From: HGM04593 sp045634365 | Lineage (GTDB): Bacteria; Bacteroidota; Bacteroidia; Bacteroidales; Bacteroidaceae | Direction: 5' to 3' | DNA length: 64,000 nt | Assembly: GCA_045634365.1 (NCBI GenBank) | Contig: JAZRAC010000026.1 | Span: forward strand, 1-64,000 | Part shown: positions 17,994-27,905 of the stretch, piece by piece | How the letters are laid out: each line of letters starts with the position of its first letter | Position numbering within the stretch: position 1 is the stretch's first letter | Position numbers and translations under genes: made by a program | The notes under the pieces: generated by a model | What the model was told of the DNA's origin: nothing | The model's database searches: none | What the model saw: the letters and a program-made list of their open reading frames with translations, nothing else

Positions 17994-19829
17994 TTATGCC
18001 AACGACTGCATATCATTGAGTTTCTTATAATAACCATCTATTGCTAAAAGTTCTTCGTGCTTGCCACGCTCAACAATCTTGCCCTCGTGGAGCACACAAA
18101 TTTCGTCGGCGTGCTTGATTGTGGAGAGGCGGTGAGCAATAGCCACTGTGGTACGGGTCTTCATAAGGTGTTCAAGAGCCTCCTGCACCAGACGCTCCGA
18201 CTCTGTGTCGAGAGCCGAGGTTGCCTCGTCGAGAATGAGCACAGGCGGGTTTTTGAGAATTGCACGGGCAATGCTCACACGCTGACGCTGACCGCCGCTC
18301 AAACGACCTCCACGATCGCCTATATTTGTATCGTAGCCATTCTCGGTTGCCATAATAAAGTCGTGGGCATTGGCTATTTTTGCAGCCTCAACCACCTGTT
18401 CCATCGTTGCACCCTCGCAGCCGAATGCGATATTATTAAAGAAGGAGTCGTTAAAGAGAATTGCCTCCTGGTTCACATTGCCGATTATTGCACGCAGGTC
18501 GCGCACACGGAAATTCTTTATATTGGTACCATTTATCAGCACTTCGCCCTGCTGTACATCGTGATAGCGGGGAATAAGGTCGACAAGAGTCGATTTTCCG
18601 GAACCCGACTGCCCTACAAGCGCAATGGTCTTTCCCTTTGGAATTTCGAGGCTTACATTATGCAGGACCTCGCGTGTACCATAGCTGAATGAGATATTTT
18701 TGAGTTCTATCTTGTCGACAAGAGTTTTTATCTCCACCGGATTCTCGGGCTCGGTTATAGGGTTCTTTGCGCTCATAATCTTGTCGATACGCTCCAAAGA
18801 GGCCAATCCCTTCGGAATATTGTAACCCACCTTCGAGAACTCCTTTAAGGGGTTGATGATGCTATACAGAATTACCATATAGAAGATGAAGGTGGGAGCA
18901 TCTATGCGTGACGAATCGTTAAGAATAAGGAAGCCACCGAACCATAGTACAAAGACAATGAGAATGGTACCGAGAAACTCACTCATAGGGTGTGCCAGCG
19001 CCTGACGGGTAGACACCTTTATTGAAGCATCGCGCACCCCCTTGCTCGAATTTGTAAAGCGTTTAACCATATGTTCCTCGGCAATAAAAGCCTTTACAAT
19101 GCGCAGGCCGCCCAAGCTCTCGTCGAGTTGCGACATCACATTACTCCACTTCTCTTGCACTTCCAATGAACGGCGTTTAAGTTTTTTACCCACACGACCC
19201 ATAATCCAGCCCATTACCGGCAATACAAGAATGGTGAAAAGGGTAAGTTCCCAGCTGGTGAGCAACAGGGTTGAAAAGTAGAAGATTATGAGAATAGGAT
19301 TTTTGAGCATAAGGTCGAGCGAACTTGTAATAGAGTTCTCAACCTCACCAACATCACCACTCATACGTGCTATAATATCACCTTTACGCTCCTGCGAGAA
19401 GAATGCCAAAGGAAGATTCATTATCTTCTTGTAGAGCATTACACGAATATCGTGTACAACACCGGTGCGAAGAGGAATCATCACTGCCGATGATGCAAAA
19501 TAACACGATGTCTTTATAAGAGTCATTATTGCAAACAACACACCTATAACAAGCAAAGTGAGCATAGGCCCCCTTTCGGCAATCATAGATGTTACATAAT
19601 AGTAAAAGTTGTTCACAGCAACATCTTTCAGGCTGGCACTGCCCCACTCCATATATTCATAAACCTTTTGGTTGGTTCCTGTTTGAAAAAGAATATCCAG
19701 AATCGGAATCAACAAAGTAAAAGAAAATACGTTAGTTACGGCCGATAGAATATTCAACAGTACCGACAGGCCTACATACTTTTTATACGGCCACACGAAA
19801 CGCCGCATCATACCGAAAAACTCCTTCAT
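17994..19829 (-). CDS. ABC exporter, fused permease and ATPase (MsbA/lipid-A-flippase type)
   Basis: 611 residues: a six-helix type-1 exporter membrane domain (about 15-330) and a C-terminal nucleotide-binding domain. Walker A GQSGSGKSTL lies near residue 400, the signature LSGGQRQRVSIARAI near 510 and Walker B PVLILDEATSALD near 530, followed by the switch His in AIAHRLSTIK. Single half-transporters of this kind act as homodimers; in this phylum the MsbA-like copy flips lipid A or other lipids across the inner membrane. The substrate cannot be read from the sequence. A separate transcription unit, about 110 bases from the antiporter upstream. Confidence 0.88.
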   Translation of the reverse strand: MKEFFGMMRRFVWPYKKYVGLSVLLNILSAVTNVFSFTLLIPILDILFQTGTNQKVYEYMEWGSASLKDVAVNNFYYYVTSMIAERGPMLTLLVIGVLFAIMTLIKTSCYFASSAVMIPLRTGVVHDIRVMLYKKIMNLPLAFFSQERKGDIIARMSGDVGEVENSITSSLDLMLKNPILIIFYFSTLLLTSWELTLFTILVLPVMGWIMGRVGKKLKRRSLEVQEKWSNVMSQLDESLGGLRIVKAFIAEEHMVKRFTNSSKGVRDASIKVSTRQALAHPMSEFLGTILIVFVLWFGGFLILNDSSRIDAPTFIFYMVILYSIINPLKEFSKVGYNIPKGLASLERIDKIMSAKNPITEPENPVEIKTLVDKIELKNISFSYGTREVLHNVSLEIPKGKTIALVGQSGSGKSTLVDLIPRYHDVQQGEVLINGTNIKNFRVRDLRAIIGNVNQEAILFNDSFFNNIAFGCEGATMEQVVEAAKIANAHDFIMATENGYDTNIGDRGGRLSGGQRQRVSIARAILKNPPVLILDEATSALDTESERLVQEALEHLMKTRTTVAIAHRLSTIKHADEICVLHEGKIVERGKHEELLAIDGYYKKLNDMQSLA

Positions 19830-19943
19830 AGCAATATTTTAGGTTAAGAAAGATTTTCAAACTCCTTGCAAAGGTAACTAAATTCTTTATAGCGCGAAAC
19901 AAAAATGGTGCTTAATTGACACACCGCAAAAATAACCGGATTA

Positions 19944-21962
19944 TTACTCTCCATCTATCGTATAGCCGTTGGGGTAAATGAGCAGTACACTCGTTTCGCG
20001 ATAGTCGCGCTGCAACTGCACAAAAACGTGGTCGAGCGAGGGGCGGAAGGATATTGAACCGCGACGGGCACTCACCACCACAAGCAGATGGTCGTCAGCT
20101 ATTATCTGCGATAAGCGTTTAAGGTCGTTGCCGCCATCTGTTTCATAAAATTCCGCATTCACGCCCGATATTTTTTTGTGACGGCTCTTTATGTGAGCAA
20201 GGCTGTCGGGGTGTCCGTGGTACATCACCTTGCAACCGAGAACCGCCGCCATACGTGCTGTTTCGTCCACCCAGTTCTTAAATCCTGCCTCAAATTCGGT
20301 TTTTGCAGGGAAGGTTATATGTATGCATCGGATGGTATTGAGCGGAATGTTTATACGCGCCATTATTATCTGCGTGTTTATTCCGTTGAGAAGTTCGGGG
20401 AGCACGCCACCCAAGAATGTGTCGTTGGCCGTCTCCTTTTGGTGGAAGCCCACAATGAGTTCACGATAATCGTTTTCCTTAACTTCGTGTATAATTCCAT
20501 AGGAGAGGTTGGTGGTAAGGCGCACTTTTGTGAGTATGGGAACATTCACTGAGGCCGCAACGTTGGCTGCCTTGTCAAGCACCTTTTGGGCACGCACACG
20601 CTGTTGTTCATCTTCGTCAAGCACCACAGTCACCGCCGACAATGGCATTTTTGATTTCTCCTCGCGCAACAGCAGGGCAAGGTCCATCAAGCCATTTACC
20701 ATTTTGGGATTGGCAAGCGCGAGCAGAGTCTTTTGCGAGGTATTTTGGGGCTTGTCATATACTTCGCCCGACACGGCTATGCGGCGCGACACGCGGTCGG
20801 TTACCAGAGAGCTCACGATGCAGGTTACCAATATGAGCAGAATTGTACCATTCAGCACATCTTCGCTCAACAAGGGCGAGCCATCGGGCAATATTATTTT
20901 ATGTCCCACAATGGCCGCTGCAAGAGTGGCTGCCGCCTGTGAGGTGCTTAATCCGAACATAAGATACTGCTCACGAAACGACATTTTGTAGGCACGCGCA
21001 GTAATCCACGATGCGATGGCTTTTCCCGTGAGAGCTGTCGCAATCATCACCGAGGCCACTATTATTGCATTGAAATTACCGAATAGCACCCTCAAATTTA
21101 TCATCATACCCACACCTATCAGGAAGTAGGGAATAAATATTGCATTACCCACAAAATCTATGCGACGCATCAAAGGTGAGGAGTGAGGAATGAGGCGGTT
21201 CAGCACCAAGCCTGTGATAAATGCACCAAGAATTCCCTCCATTCCCGCAAGTTCCATCATTCCCGCACCAAGGAACAAGAGTGCCATCACAAAAATATAC
21301 TGTATAACCCCATCGTTATATTTACGGAAAAAGTAGCGGGCAATGCGCGGGAACAGGAATATTATAGCCGAACTTATAAGCACCAGTTTCAACAGTAGCA
21401 AGGCAAAAAACAGAAAGCCGGAGTCGCCAGTGAACATTCCGCTTATTACAGCAAGCACAAAGAGGGTGAGAGTGTCGGTGATTATGGCACCGCCAACCAC
21501 AAAATTCACGCAACGCTGGCGCGAAAGACCGTAACGTGCCACTATCGGATAGGAGATAAGCGTATAAGAGGCATACATACTTGCCAACAGCACCGATGTT
21601 ATTACACCATATTCAAGAATGAATATATTGGAGAAAACTCCCAAGAGAATGGGCATTGCAAAGACCGACAGGCCAAGCAGAAGAGCACCACCCTTTGCCT
21701 GACGCATCTCCTGCAAGTTTATTTCAAGGCTCGCGAGAAACATAATGTAGTACAAGCCCACCTTCCCAAAAAGTTCAAAGCTGTCGTCACGGGTGAGAAT
21801 ATTCAATCCATTAGGCCCCACGACAAGCCCGGCCAGAATCATACCTATAATATGCGGCAGACGCAACTTGTTGAAAAGCAGCGGTGCAAACAATATTATA
21901 CACAACACTCCAAGGAATATCCAAGTAGGGTCGGTTACCGGGAACAAAGAACTCCAATTCAT
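19944..21962 (-). CDS. CPA2-family cation:proton antiporter with C-terminal UspA-like domain
   Basis: 672 residues. About the first 400 form a Na+/H+ exchanger domain of the CPA2 (Kef-like) type with some twelve hydrophobic segments. FAPLLFNKLRLPHIIGMILAG is the usual first-helix region (only part of which is diagnostic: LPHIIGMILAGLVVGPNGL follows it), and GAFITGLVLNRL lies in the core. The last 250 residues are soluble and resemble tandem universal-stress-protein folds (ALANPKMVNGLMDLALLLR, then SARRGSISFRP). Probable role: potassium or sodium/proton exchange for pH and ion balance. No KTN/TrkA_N domain is recognisable. The DUF3078 gene lies 29 bases upstream, so the pair may be co-transcribed. 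Confidence 0.85.
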   Translation of the reverse strand: MNWSSLFPVTDPTWIFLGVLCIILFAPLLFNKLRLPHIIGMILAGLVVGPNGLNILTRDDSFELFGKVGLYYIMFLASLEINLQEMRQAKGGALLLGLSVFAMPILLGVFSNIFILEYGVITSVLLASMYASYTLISYPIVARYGLSRQRCVNFVVGGAIITDTLTLFVLAVISGMFTGDSGFLFFALLLLKLVLISSAIIFLFPRIARYFFRKYNDGVIQYIFVMALLFLGAGMMELAGMEGILGAFITGLVLNRLIPHSSPLMRRIDFVGNAIFIPYFLIGVGMMINLRVLFGNFNAIIVASVMIATALTGKAIASWITARAYKMSFREQYLMFGLSTSQAAATLAAAIVGHKIILPDGSPLLSEDVLNGTILLILVTCIVSSLVTDRVSRRIAVSGEVYDKPQNTSQKTLLALANPKMVNGLMDLALLLREEKSKMPLSAVTVVLDEDEQQRVRAQKVLDKAANVAASVNVPILTKVRLTTNLSYGIIHEVKENDYRELIVGFHQKETANDTFLGGVLPELLNGINTQIIMARINIPLNTIRCIHITFPAKTEFEAGFKNWVDETARMAAVLGCKVMYHGHPDSLAHIKSRHKKISGVNAEFYETDGGNDLKRLSQIIADDHLLVVVSARRGSISFRPSLDHVFVQLQRDYRETSVLLIYPNGYTIDGE

Positions 21963-21991
21963 AATTTAGAGGCTACAATAAATTTACGCTA

Positions 21992-23296
21992 TTACCAAGA
22001 ATAGGAAAGACCAAGTGTCATATACTCCTTAATCTGCCAAAAGCCATATTTATCATCTTCAAGGTCGAGCGAACTATCGTCGAATCTTGCGTGCATAACC
22101 ATCGATACCTTGAAATAGCGAGTAATCTTAATATCAAATTTATTCTCCCACGAGAAGAAGGCTCTTTCGTAGTTAGTATAAAACTCGGCTCGCGACCACC
22201 AGTTGACAATCTTGAAGAATGTAGCCGAGGGCACGGTTATAACCACCTGTGTACCAAAATCCTCTTTATGGTGACGACCGGCCTTTATACCGTAACGACT
22301 GGCAAGCTGGTCGTAGCGCACGAATTTATAGTTATATGCCGACAAAGGAGCAACATATATCTCCAACGATAAGTTCTTCCACGAGGGCTTATAATTAAGA
22401 CCGAGCGAGAAATTAGCATCGAAAGGAGCCATAAATTTCGACACAAAATCGGGGCTGTTAACAGGATAGCTTGGCAGCATCTGTGTTTCCAGCTTACTCT
22501 TCACGGCAACATCAAGATTTTTAACCAATTTATAACCAAAAGTAGATTCCAAGCGCAGTTTGTCGTTGTTTGTCTTAAAATGGTGCAAAGTATCGCCCTC
22601 CACCGTTGTAAAGCCAAGCTGAGCATCGAATTTATTGGTAAATGTTATTCTGTCTTTATCGTCGTAGTTCAAATTCAGCACAATAACCGCAAGCATCGCA
22701 CGGGTATTATCGCCACCCTGCGACCAGTTGGGCGACACGTAGTTCTGCGTAAATTGAAGGTCGAAAGAGCCGGTGGTGCGCCAATAGCTGGGCTTCTTAA
22801 CCGTGGTTGCCAATCCTCCGGCAACATTATCGGGTACCTCCACATTTGGCTTTTCCATCAATTCCAGCGTCGGAGCATTCTCTTTTACACCTAAATCCAG
22901 CACCGATTTTTCGTTACGCAACTGCTCCTCGGTGGCAACAATCTTCGATGGATGATTCTTATAGACATTCATCATCATAGAGTTTATAACCGCCTCACGC
23001 TTCTGATTTTCCACAAAGCTGCTGTTGCCGAAGGAGTAATCATTATCGAACCTACGACCACTGGTGTTGTTCGCAACAGAATTGTAGAACACCGGCATTG
23101 TAAGCATTTTGGCAAATGCAGGGTTGGGGCTCACCTCTTCATCAATAGAGGGTTGCGCTGTTTCATTAGTGAACGAGTCTATTTTGGCCTTGAAATAATC
23201 GAGTACACTGTTATTATTTTGAGCCACACACGAGAAGGAAACAGAAAAAATAATCAACAAAGTAAAAATTCTACCCATATTCATTGTTTTATTCAT
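21992..23296 (-). CDS. DUF3078 outer-membrane-like protein
   Basis: 434 residues from the ATG at 23296 (a TTG 9 bases upstream is also in frame). A signal peptide (about 1-25, ending CVAQ) is followed by a variable region and a beta-rich DUF3078 domain from about residue 160. That domain has WRTTGSFDLQFTQNYVSPNW and the alternating pattern of amphipathic strands up to an aromatic last strand (LGLSYSW), as expected for an outer-membrane beta barrel. The family is restricted to Bacteroidetes and its role is not known. It lies just upstream of the antiporter on the same strand and diverges from yidC. Confidence 0.78.
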   Translation of the reverse strand: MNKTMNMGRIFTLLIIFSVSFSCVAQNNNSVLDYFKAKIDSFTNETAQPSIDEEVSPNPAFAKMLTMPVFYNSVANNTSGRRFDNDYSFGNSSFVENQKREAVINSMMMNVYKNHPSKIVATEEQLRNEKSVLDLGVKENAPTLELMEKPNVEVPDNVAGGLATTVKKPSYWRTTGSFDLQFTQNYVSPNWSQGGDNTRAMLAVIVLNLNYDDKDRITFTNKFDAQLGFTTVEGDTLHHFKTNNDKLRLESTFGYKLVKNLDVAVKSKLETQMLPSYPVNSPDFVSKFMAPFDANFSLGLNYKPSWKNLSLEIYVAPLSAYNYKFVRYDQLASRYGIKAGRHHKEDFGTQVVITVPSATFFKIVNWWSRAEFYTNYERAFFSWENKFDIKITRYFKVSMVMHARFDDSSLDLEDDKYGFWQIKEYMTLGLSYSW

Positions 23297-23472
23297 AGTA
23301 ATCAATCTGCCACAGAAAAAGAGCGGAAGCGCAATTGTGCTTTTCTCGGCAAAGTTAAGAAAAATCCTCGGATTTTAGCAGCTGTCCCATATTATATATA
23401 AGAAATTTATCAAATAAACAGCCTTTTGATATTTTTATAGGACAACAAACCTTTTAATCACATTATTTTTGC

Positions 23473-23480
23473 TATCTTTG
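23473..23480 (+). promoter_or_regulatory. -7 box for yidC
   Basis: TATCTTTG fits TAnnTTTG, 63 bases before the yidC start; the leader is AT-rich. The matching -33 box is not clear. Confidence 0.5.
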
Positions 23481-23543
23481 CAGTTCGCACAGATATTTTT
23501 TAAAAATACAATTATAAATTAAAGAAACACACAACCAACATTT

Positions 23544-25475
23544 ATGGATAAAAACAGTATTATAGGATTTGCACTTATAGGAATAATTTTTGTTGCCTTT
23601 TTCCAATTCAACAAGCCCGATGCGGCAAGAATAGAGGCACAGAAACGCTACCAAGACTCTATCGCCGCCATACAGAAAGCCGAAGAGCAGGTGCGCCAGC
23701 AGATTATTGCAGCCGAAGAGGCCGAAATTGAGAAACAGAAAAACGACAGCACATCGACCCTCTTCAATGTCCTTAACGGCGAGGCAAAGGAGGTTACCAT
23801 TGCCAACAACAAAGTGAGCATCGATATTTCCACTCTGGGAGCAAGAGTAACATCGGCAACATTGGCCGACTACACTAATCAGGAGGGGGGTAAGCTCACA
23901 CTCTTCGACGACGATGATAATATTGTCACAAAGGACAGCCGCGGCCGCGAAACAGTGCAACGCAACCAGATGCTCTTCACTTTCGATGGAAAGAACGAAA
24001 ACATCGACACAAAAGGGCTCTATTTCACACCCCGTGAGCAAACCGACAGCAGCGTTGTTATGCGCCTTGCCTTTACCGAGGAGAAGTACATAGATTTTGC
24101 CTACCGCCTATTGCCCGACAGCTATATGCTGAACCTTGCAATCGACGCACACAATATGCAAAATTTCTTCCCTGCGTCCACCCGTCAGATGGGCATCACT
24201 TGGGAGCAGATTATGCGCCAGCAGGAAAAGGGATTCACATTCGAGCAACGCTACTCAACCCTCACATATAAGATTGCAGGCGACGACACCGACTATTTGA
24301 GCGAAATGAAGAGTGACAAGGAGACCCTCGAACAACCTATCGATTGGGTGGCCTTCAAAAACCAATTCTTCTCGTGCATAATGATAGCCGGCGAGCAGTT
24401 CGACAATGTATATATAGAATCGGATACTATAAACGAAGGAAAGGGCTATCTGAAAAGCTGTTACGCATTGATGGAGACTCCGTTTGACCCCAGCGGAAAG
24501 AGAACCACCGATATTCAATTCTACTTCGGCCCCAACAAATACAGCGACCTTGTCGACAGCAACGCCCTTGCCATTAATGGTGATAAAGATCTTGAATTGC
24601 AGGAGCTTATATATTTTGGTTGGCCCATCGTACGCTGGATTAACCGCTTTTTCATAATGTACCTCTTCGACTGGCTCAACAGCTGGGGTATGAATATGGG
24701 TATTGTGTTATTGCTGCTCACACTCATCGTGAAGGGCATCGTATACCCCTTCACCTATAAATCCTATATATCTTCGGCCAAGATGCGTGCATTAAAGCCC
24801 TATATAGAGAAGATAAATGCAAAGTACACAAAGAAGGAGGATGCATTGAAAAAACAGCAGGAGACAATGGCACTTTACAGCCAATATGGTGCAAGCCCTA
24901 TGGGCGGTTGCCTGCCTATGCTCATACAGATGCCGGTGTTCATCGCAATGTTCAACTTTGTGCCCAACGCCATAGAACTGCGCCAAGAGAGTTTCTTGTG
25001 GGCCGGCGACCTTTCGTCGTACGATGCACTCATCAGCTGGAACACTCCTATATGGCCCATCGGCAACCACATAAGCATATTCTGTTTGCTATTCTGCGTA
25101 ACACAGGTGCTTAACACCTACTACACTTCGAAGATGCAACCCTCTATGGGCGGTTCTCCCGAGCAAGAGCAACAGGCCAAGATAATGCGTTGGATGATGT
25201 ACCTTATGCCCATTATGTTCTTCTTCATATTCAACGACTATTCATCGGGCCTCAACTATTATTACTTTATATCAACCCTCATCAGCGTACTCATTTTCGT
25301 ATATCTGAGAAGAACCGTAAACGAGGATGAGCTGTTGAGAAAAATGGAGGCCTACAACGAGAAGAACAAGAACAACCCCAAGAAGCAGAGCAACTTTATG
25401 GCACGCCTCGAAGCCTTGCAGGAACAACAAAGACGTATGCTCGAAGAACAACAGAAACGCAATAACAAAAAATAA
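23544..25475 (+). CDS. yidC: Membrane protein insertase YidC
   Basis: Inserts and folds inner-membrane proteins, alone or with SecYEG. The 643 residues match the Gram-negative form: an N-terminal membrane anchor (about 5-20), a large periplasmic beta domain (about 70-350), and then the conserved insertase core. The core begins with the helix around YLFDWLNSWGMNMGIVLLLL and the cytoplasmic hairpin MRALKPYIEKINAKYTKK, followed by PMLIQMPVFIAMF. The Arg in the groove (about residue 366-410 region, YKSYISSAKMRAL) is not resolved by eye. A basic Gln/Lys-rich tail ends the protein. The next gene follows after 18 bases. Confidence 0.95.
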   Translation: MDKNSIIGFALIGIIFVAFFQFNKPDAARIEAQKRYQDSIAAIQKAEEQVRQQIIAAEEAEIEKQKNDSTSTLFNVLNGEAKEVTIANNKVSIDISTLGARVTSATLADYTNQEGGKLTLFDDDDNIVTKDSRGRETVQRNQMLFTFDGKNENIDTKGLYFTPREQTDSSVVMRLAFTEEKYIDFAYRLLPDSYMLNLAIDAHNMQNFFPASTRQMGITWEQIMRQQEKGFTFEQRYSTLTYKIAGDDTDYLSEMKSDKETLEQPIDWVAFKNQFFSCIMIAGEQFDNVYIESDTINEGKGYLKSCYALMETPFDPSGKRTTDIQFYFGPNKYSDLVDSNALAINGDKDLELQELIYFGWPIVRWINRFFIMYLFDWLNSWGMNMGIVLLLLTLIVKGIVYPFTYKSYISSAKMRALKPYIEKINAKYTKKEDALKKQQETMALYSQYGASPMGGCLPMLIQMPVFIAMFNFVPNAIELRQESFLWAGDLSSYDALISWNTPIWPIGNHISIFCLLFCVTQVLNTYYTSKMQPSMGGSPEQEQQAKIMRWMMYLMPIMFFFIFNDYSSGLNYYYFISTLISVLIFVYLRRTVNEDELLRKMEAYNEKNKNNPKKQSNFMARLEALQEQQRRMLEEQQKRNNKK

Positions 25476-25493
25476 AAAGAGATAAAAAGCAAT

Positions 25494-26120
25494 ATGGGAC
25501 TATTTGATATTTTCAAAAAGAAAAAAGAGACCGCTCGCGTGGGCGGAATGGAGGATTTTATGACCCTCATACGCGTATACTACCAATCGGTACTTGCCGC
25601 CAATCTGGGAATAACCAATATAGGAATGCTCCCCGACCTTGCCACCTTCAAGCGTACGCTGAAAGTGGCCACACAAAATAACAAACTGGGCGTTGCCGAG
25701 CGCAGCCGTTGCAAAAAGATGCTCGAACAACTTTACGGATTGAACGACAATTTCTTCAAAGAGATTGACCTCTCCATCAAAAAGAACTGCAAACGCATAA
25801 ACGACGTACAGCCCTACCTGTTCGCATTCCAAGGCTTCAACAACGACCTTATGATGCTTGTGAGCAACCTGATGCAGTGGAAATTCCGCATCCCCGGCAT
25901 ATTCCACAAACTGTTGCGCGGAATGACCGAGAAGATTATAAACGACATTCTCACCAAAGATAGCTGGAAGGACGAAGCTACCTACCGCACCGTGTACACA
26001 GTGCGCCAATATAGAGAGAAACTCGGCTACTCGGCCAATTGGATGACCGACTATGTTTACAAAATAGTAACACTTGCCAAGAAAGAACCACGCCCCAACA
26101 GCGACGAGGCAACAAAATAA
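25494..26120 (+). CDS. Conserved protein of unknown function downstream of yidC
   Basis: 208 residues, predicted soluble and mostly helical, with a basic N-terminus (MGLFDIFKKKKE). No signal peptide, membrane span or known catalytic motif was found. Features that can be seen: a QSVLAANLGITNIGMLPDL segment near residue 30-48 and several Lys/Arg-rich helices, which might suggest nucleic-acid or ribosome contact; that is speculation. It follows yidC at 18 bases and ends in an inverted-repeat region, so it is probably co-transcribed with yidC. I do not recognise the family. Confidence 0.7.
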   Translation: MGLFDIFKKKKETARVGGMEDFMTLIRVYYQSVLAANLGITNIGMLPDLATFKRTLKVATQNNKLGVAERSRCKKMLEQLYGLNDNFFKEIDLSIKKNCKRINDVQPYLFAFQGFNNDLMMLVSNLMQWKFRIPGIFHKLLRGMTEKIINDILTKDSWKDEATYRTVYTVRQYREKLGYSANWMTDYVYKIVTLAKKEPRPNSDEATK

Positions 26121-26126
26121 GGATTC

Positions 26127-26236
26127 AATGGAGTTGTGCCCAAAATTGTATTTGAGCACAGCTCCATTAAGTTTGTAAAAGTTGACAAAAGATTAAGGCG
26201 AAAGGAGCAACAAGAATACTCCAATTGAGCCTTAAT
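26127..26236. terminator. Two hairpins after the yidC operon
   Basis: First stem AATGGAGTTGTGC (26127-26139) pairs with GCACAGCTCCATT (26157-26169), one mismatch. Second stem ATTAAGGC (26192-26199) pairs with GCCTTAAT (26229-26236) with an inner GGAG/CTCC step. Neither has a long T-run, so termination efficiency is uncertain. Confidence 0.45.
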
Positions 26237-26300
26237 ATTAACAACAACGAGGCAGTTTGTTAATTATAGCACACTGCGTCTTTTGTTTAGTAGCAAAAAT

Positions 26301-27191
26301 ATGTTGAAATTCAGTCCCATAAGCATAGAGGCCGCCGAACAACTGAAACACTTTGCCGTGCAAGGCCTTACACATTCGTGCGACTACACCCCGGGCAACC
26401 TCATTATGTGGGCCGATTATATGCAGTACGACTATGCCATAGAGAATGGTACACTGTTTATCTCCTGCCTCTCGCAGCACAATCTGAAAGAACAGGCTTT
26501 TCTGCCACCGATAGGAGAATTGCCATTGAAAGAGAGCATCGCTCTTTTGCAGGAATACTGCAACGCCAGTAACAGGGTGCTGCGCTTCACCGCCGTACCG
26601 CAAGAATTTTATGAGCAATTCTCCACACTGCTGCCCCACCATAAATGCATAGAGCTCGATGGATGGGCCGACTATATACACAGCGCCACCGACATTGCAA
26701 CCCTGCAAGGGAAGGCACTTAACAAACGCCGTAACCGCAGAAAAAAATTCCTTGCCGAGCACCCCGATTATGAGTATAAACGCTACTCCGAGGAGGAGGC
26801 TGCGGCTGTAACCGATTTTATTCTGGGCAAAGGCTGCAACGAAGCAATTATGCGTTGCTACGAAATACACCAGAGTATAACCACCGTGCGCAACCTTCCC
26901 CTCTACCATCAGCCGGCCGCCATAATAAAAATCAATGGCAAGACAGTAGCATTCACGCTTGGCGAAGTGTGGAACGACACCCTCTACATACACATAGAGA
27001 AGGCCGACAGGGAGTATCCCGGCCTTAGCGAAACACTCGCAAGCAGCTTTGCTGCCGACATTCTGCAAGAGTACCCGCAGGTAACGCTCATAAACCGCGA
27101 AGAAGACCTCGGCGACGAGGGATTGCGACAGGCAAAAAGAGCCTACAACCCCATTCAAATGCTTAACCGCTACGAATTTATACCGCAATGA
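26301..27191 (+). CDS. DUF2156 / GNAT-fold protein (lysyltransferase C-domain-like)
   Basis: 296 residues from the ATG at 26301; a longer reading adds six residues without support. The chain resembles the DUF2156 domain, a tandem GNAT fold found in phosphatidylglycerol lysyltransferases and in stand-alone Bacteroidetes proteins. Visible marks are NLIMWADYMQY near residue 35, the basic stretch KALNKRRNRRKKF near 145, and the last strand INREEDLGDEGLRQAKRAYNP close to the end. No membrane segment, so an aminoacyl-tRNA-dependent or acetyl transfer in the cytoplasm is plausible but unproven. It overlaps the next gene by 4 bases. Confidence 0.78.
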   Translation: MLKFSPISIEAAEQLKHFAVQGLTHSCDYTPGNLIMWADYMQYDYAIENGTLFISCLSQHNLKEQAFLPPIGELPLKESIALLQEYCNASNRVLRFTAVPQEFYEQFSTLLPHHKCIELDGWADYIHSATDIATLQGKALNKRRNRRKKFLAEHPDYEYKRYSEEEAAAVTDFILGKGCNEAIMRCYEIHQSITTVRNLPLYHQPAAIIKINGKTVAFTLGEVWNDTLYIHIEKADREYPGLSETLASSFAADILQEYPQVTLINREEDLGDEGLRQAKRAYNPIQMLNRYEFIPQ

Positions 27192-27766
27192 ACAACACCG
27201 AGACGCACCCGTGGGAACCATTCGCGCCACAAAATGCAACAATACTGTTTCTGGGCAGCTTCCCCCCGCCCCGCCGACGCTGGTCCATGGAGTTCTATTA
27301 CCCCAACATCACAAACGACTTTTGGAAAATAGCAGGCCTGCTATTTTTCGGCAAAAAAGACCATTTCATCGAAGAAAACGGGGAAAAGTTCAAAGAAGAG
27401 GAGATTAAAGAATTCCTGACACAGAAAGGGATAGCCATCTACGATGCGGCAACCACCGTGCGCCGTCTGCAAGAGAATGCATCGGACAAATTCCTCGAAG
27501 TTGTCACCCCCACCAATATCACCGCCCTCCTGCAACGCCTGCCCTCCTGCCGAGCCATAGTAACAACCGGACAAAAAGCCACCGACATAATCGGCGCAAT
27601 GTATGGGTGCGACGAACCTGCAATAGGTTCAAAGAGAAGCATAAACATCGAAGGTCGTAACATAAATTTTTGGAGAATGCCATCAACCTCTCGCGCCTAC
27701 CCCATCGCCGTAGAGAAAAAGGCCGAATATTATCGCACCTTGCTACAAGAAGAGGGTATTTTATAG
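27188..27766 (+). CDS. Uracil-DNA glycosylase-superfamily protein
   Basis: 192 residues. The opening ILFLGSFPPPRRRW carries the LGSxPP loop of the Mug/TDG-like branch, and EFYYPNITNDFWKIAGLLF is the usual following segment. IYDAATTVRR and TTGQKATDIIG match the body of the fold, and MPSTSRAY lies where the DNA-intercalation motif is expected. Probable function: removal of damaged or mismatched bases. It is translationally coupled to the DUF2156 gene through an ATGA overlap; the functional link is not evident. Confidence 0.75.
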   Translation: MNNTETHPWEPFAPQNATILFLGSFPPPRRRWSMEFYYPNITNDFWKIAGLLFFGKKDHFIEENGEKFKEEEIKEFLTQKGIAIYDAATTVRRLQENASDKFLEVVTPTNITALLQRLPSCRAIVTTGQKATDIIGAMYGCDEPAIGSKRSINIEGRNINFWRMPSTSRAYPIAVEKKAEYYRTLLQEEGIL

Positions 27767-27845
27767 TTTACCGGTTATTACCTACAAATTAACACCGATT
27801 ATCATAAAACTTTTTAAACATAGAACATCATTACAAAAAAATATC

Positions 27846-27853
27846 TATCTTTG
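27846..27853 (+). promoter_or_regulatory. -7 box for the BspA-like gene
   Basis: TATCTTTG fits TAnnTTTG, 53 bases before the start at 27906. No good -33 TTTG at 19 bases. Confidence 0.4.
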
Positions 27854-27905
27854 AGGTAAACTCGAATATAGGAAACTACCAAATTCACACAAAGCTACTC
27901 TTTTT

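Noticed and set aside
26238..27242. 334-codon frame antisense to the DUF2156 gene
   Set aside because: Shadow of a well-supported gene on the plus strand.
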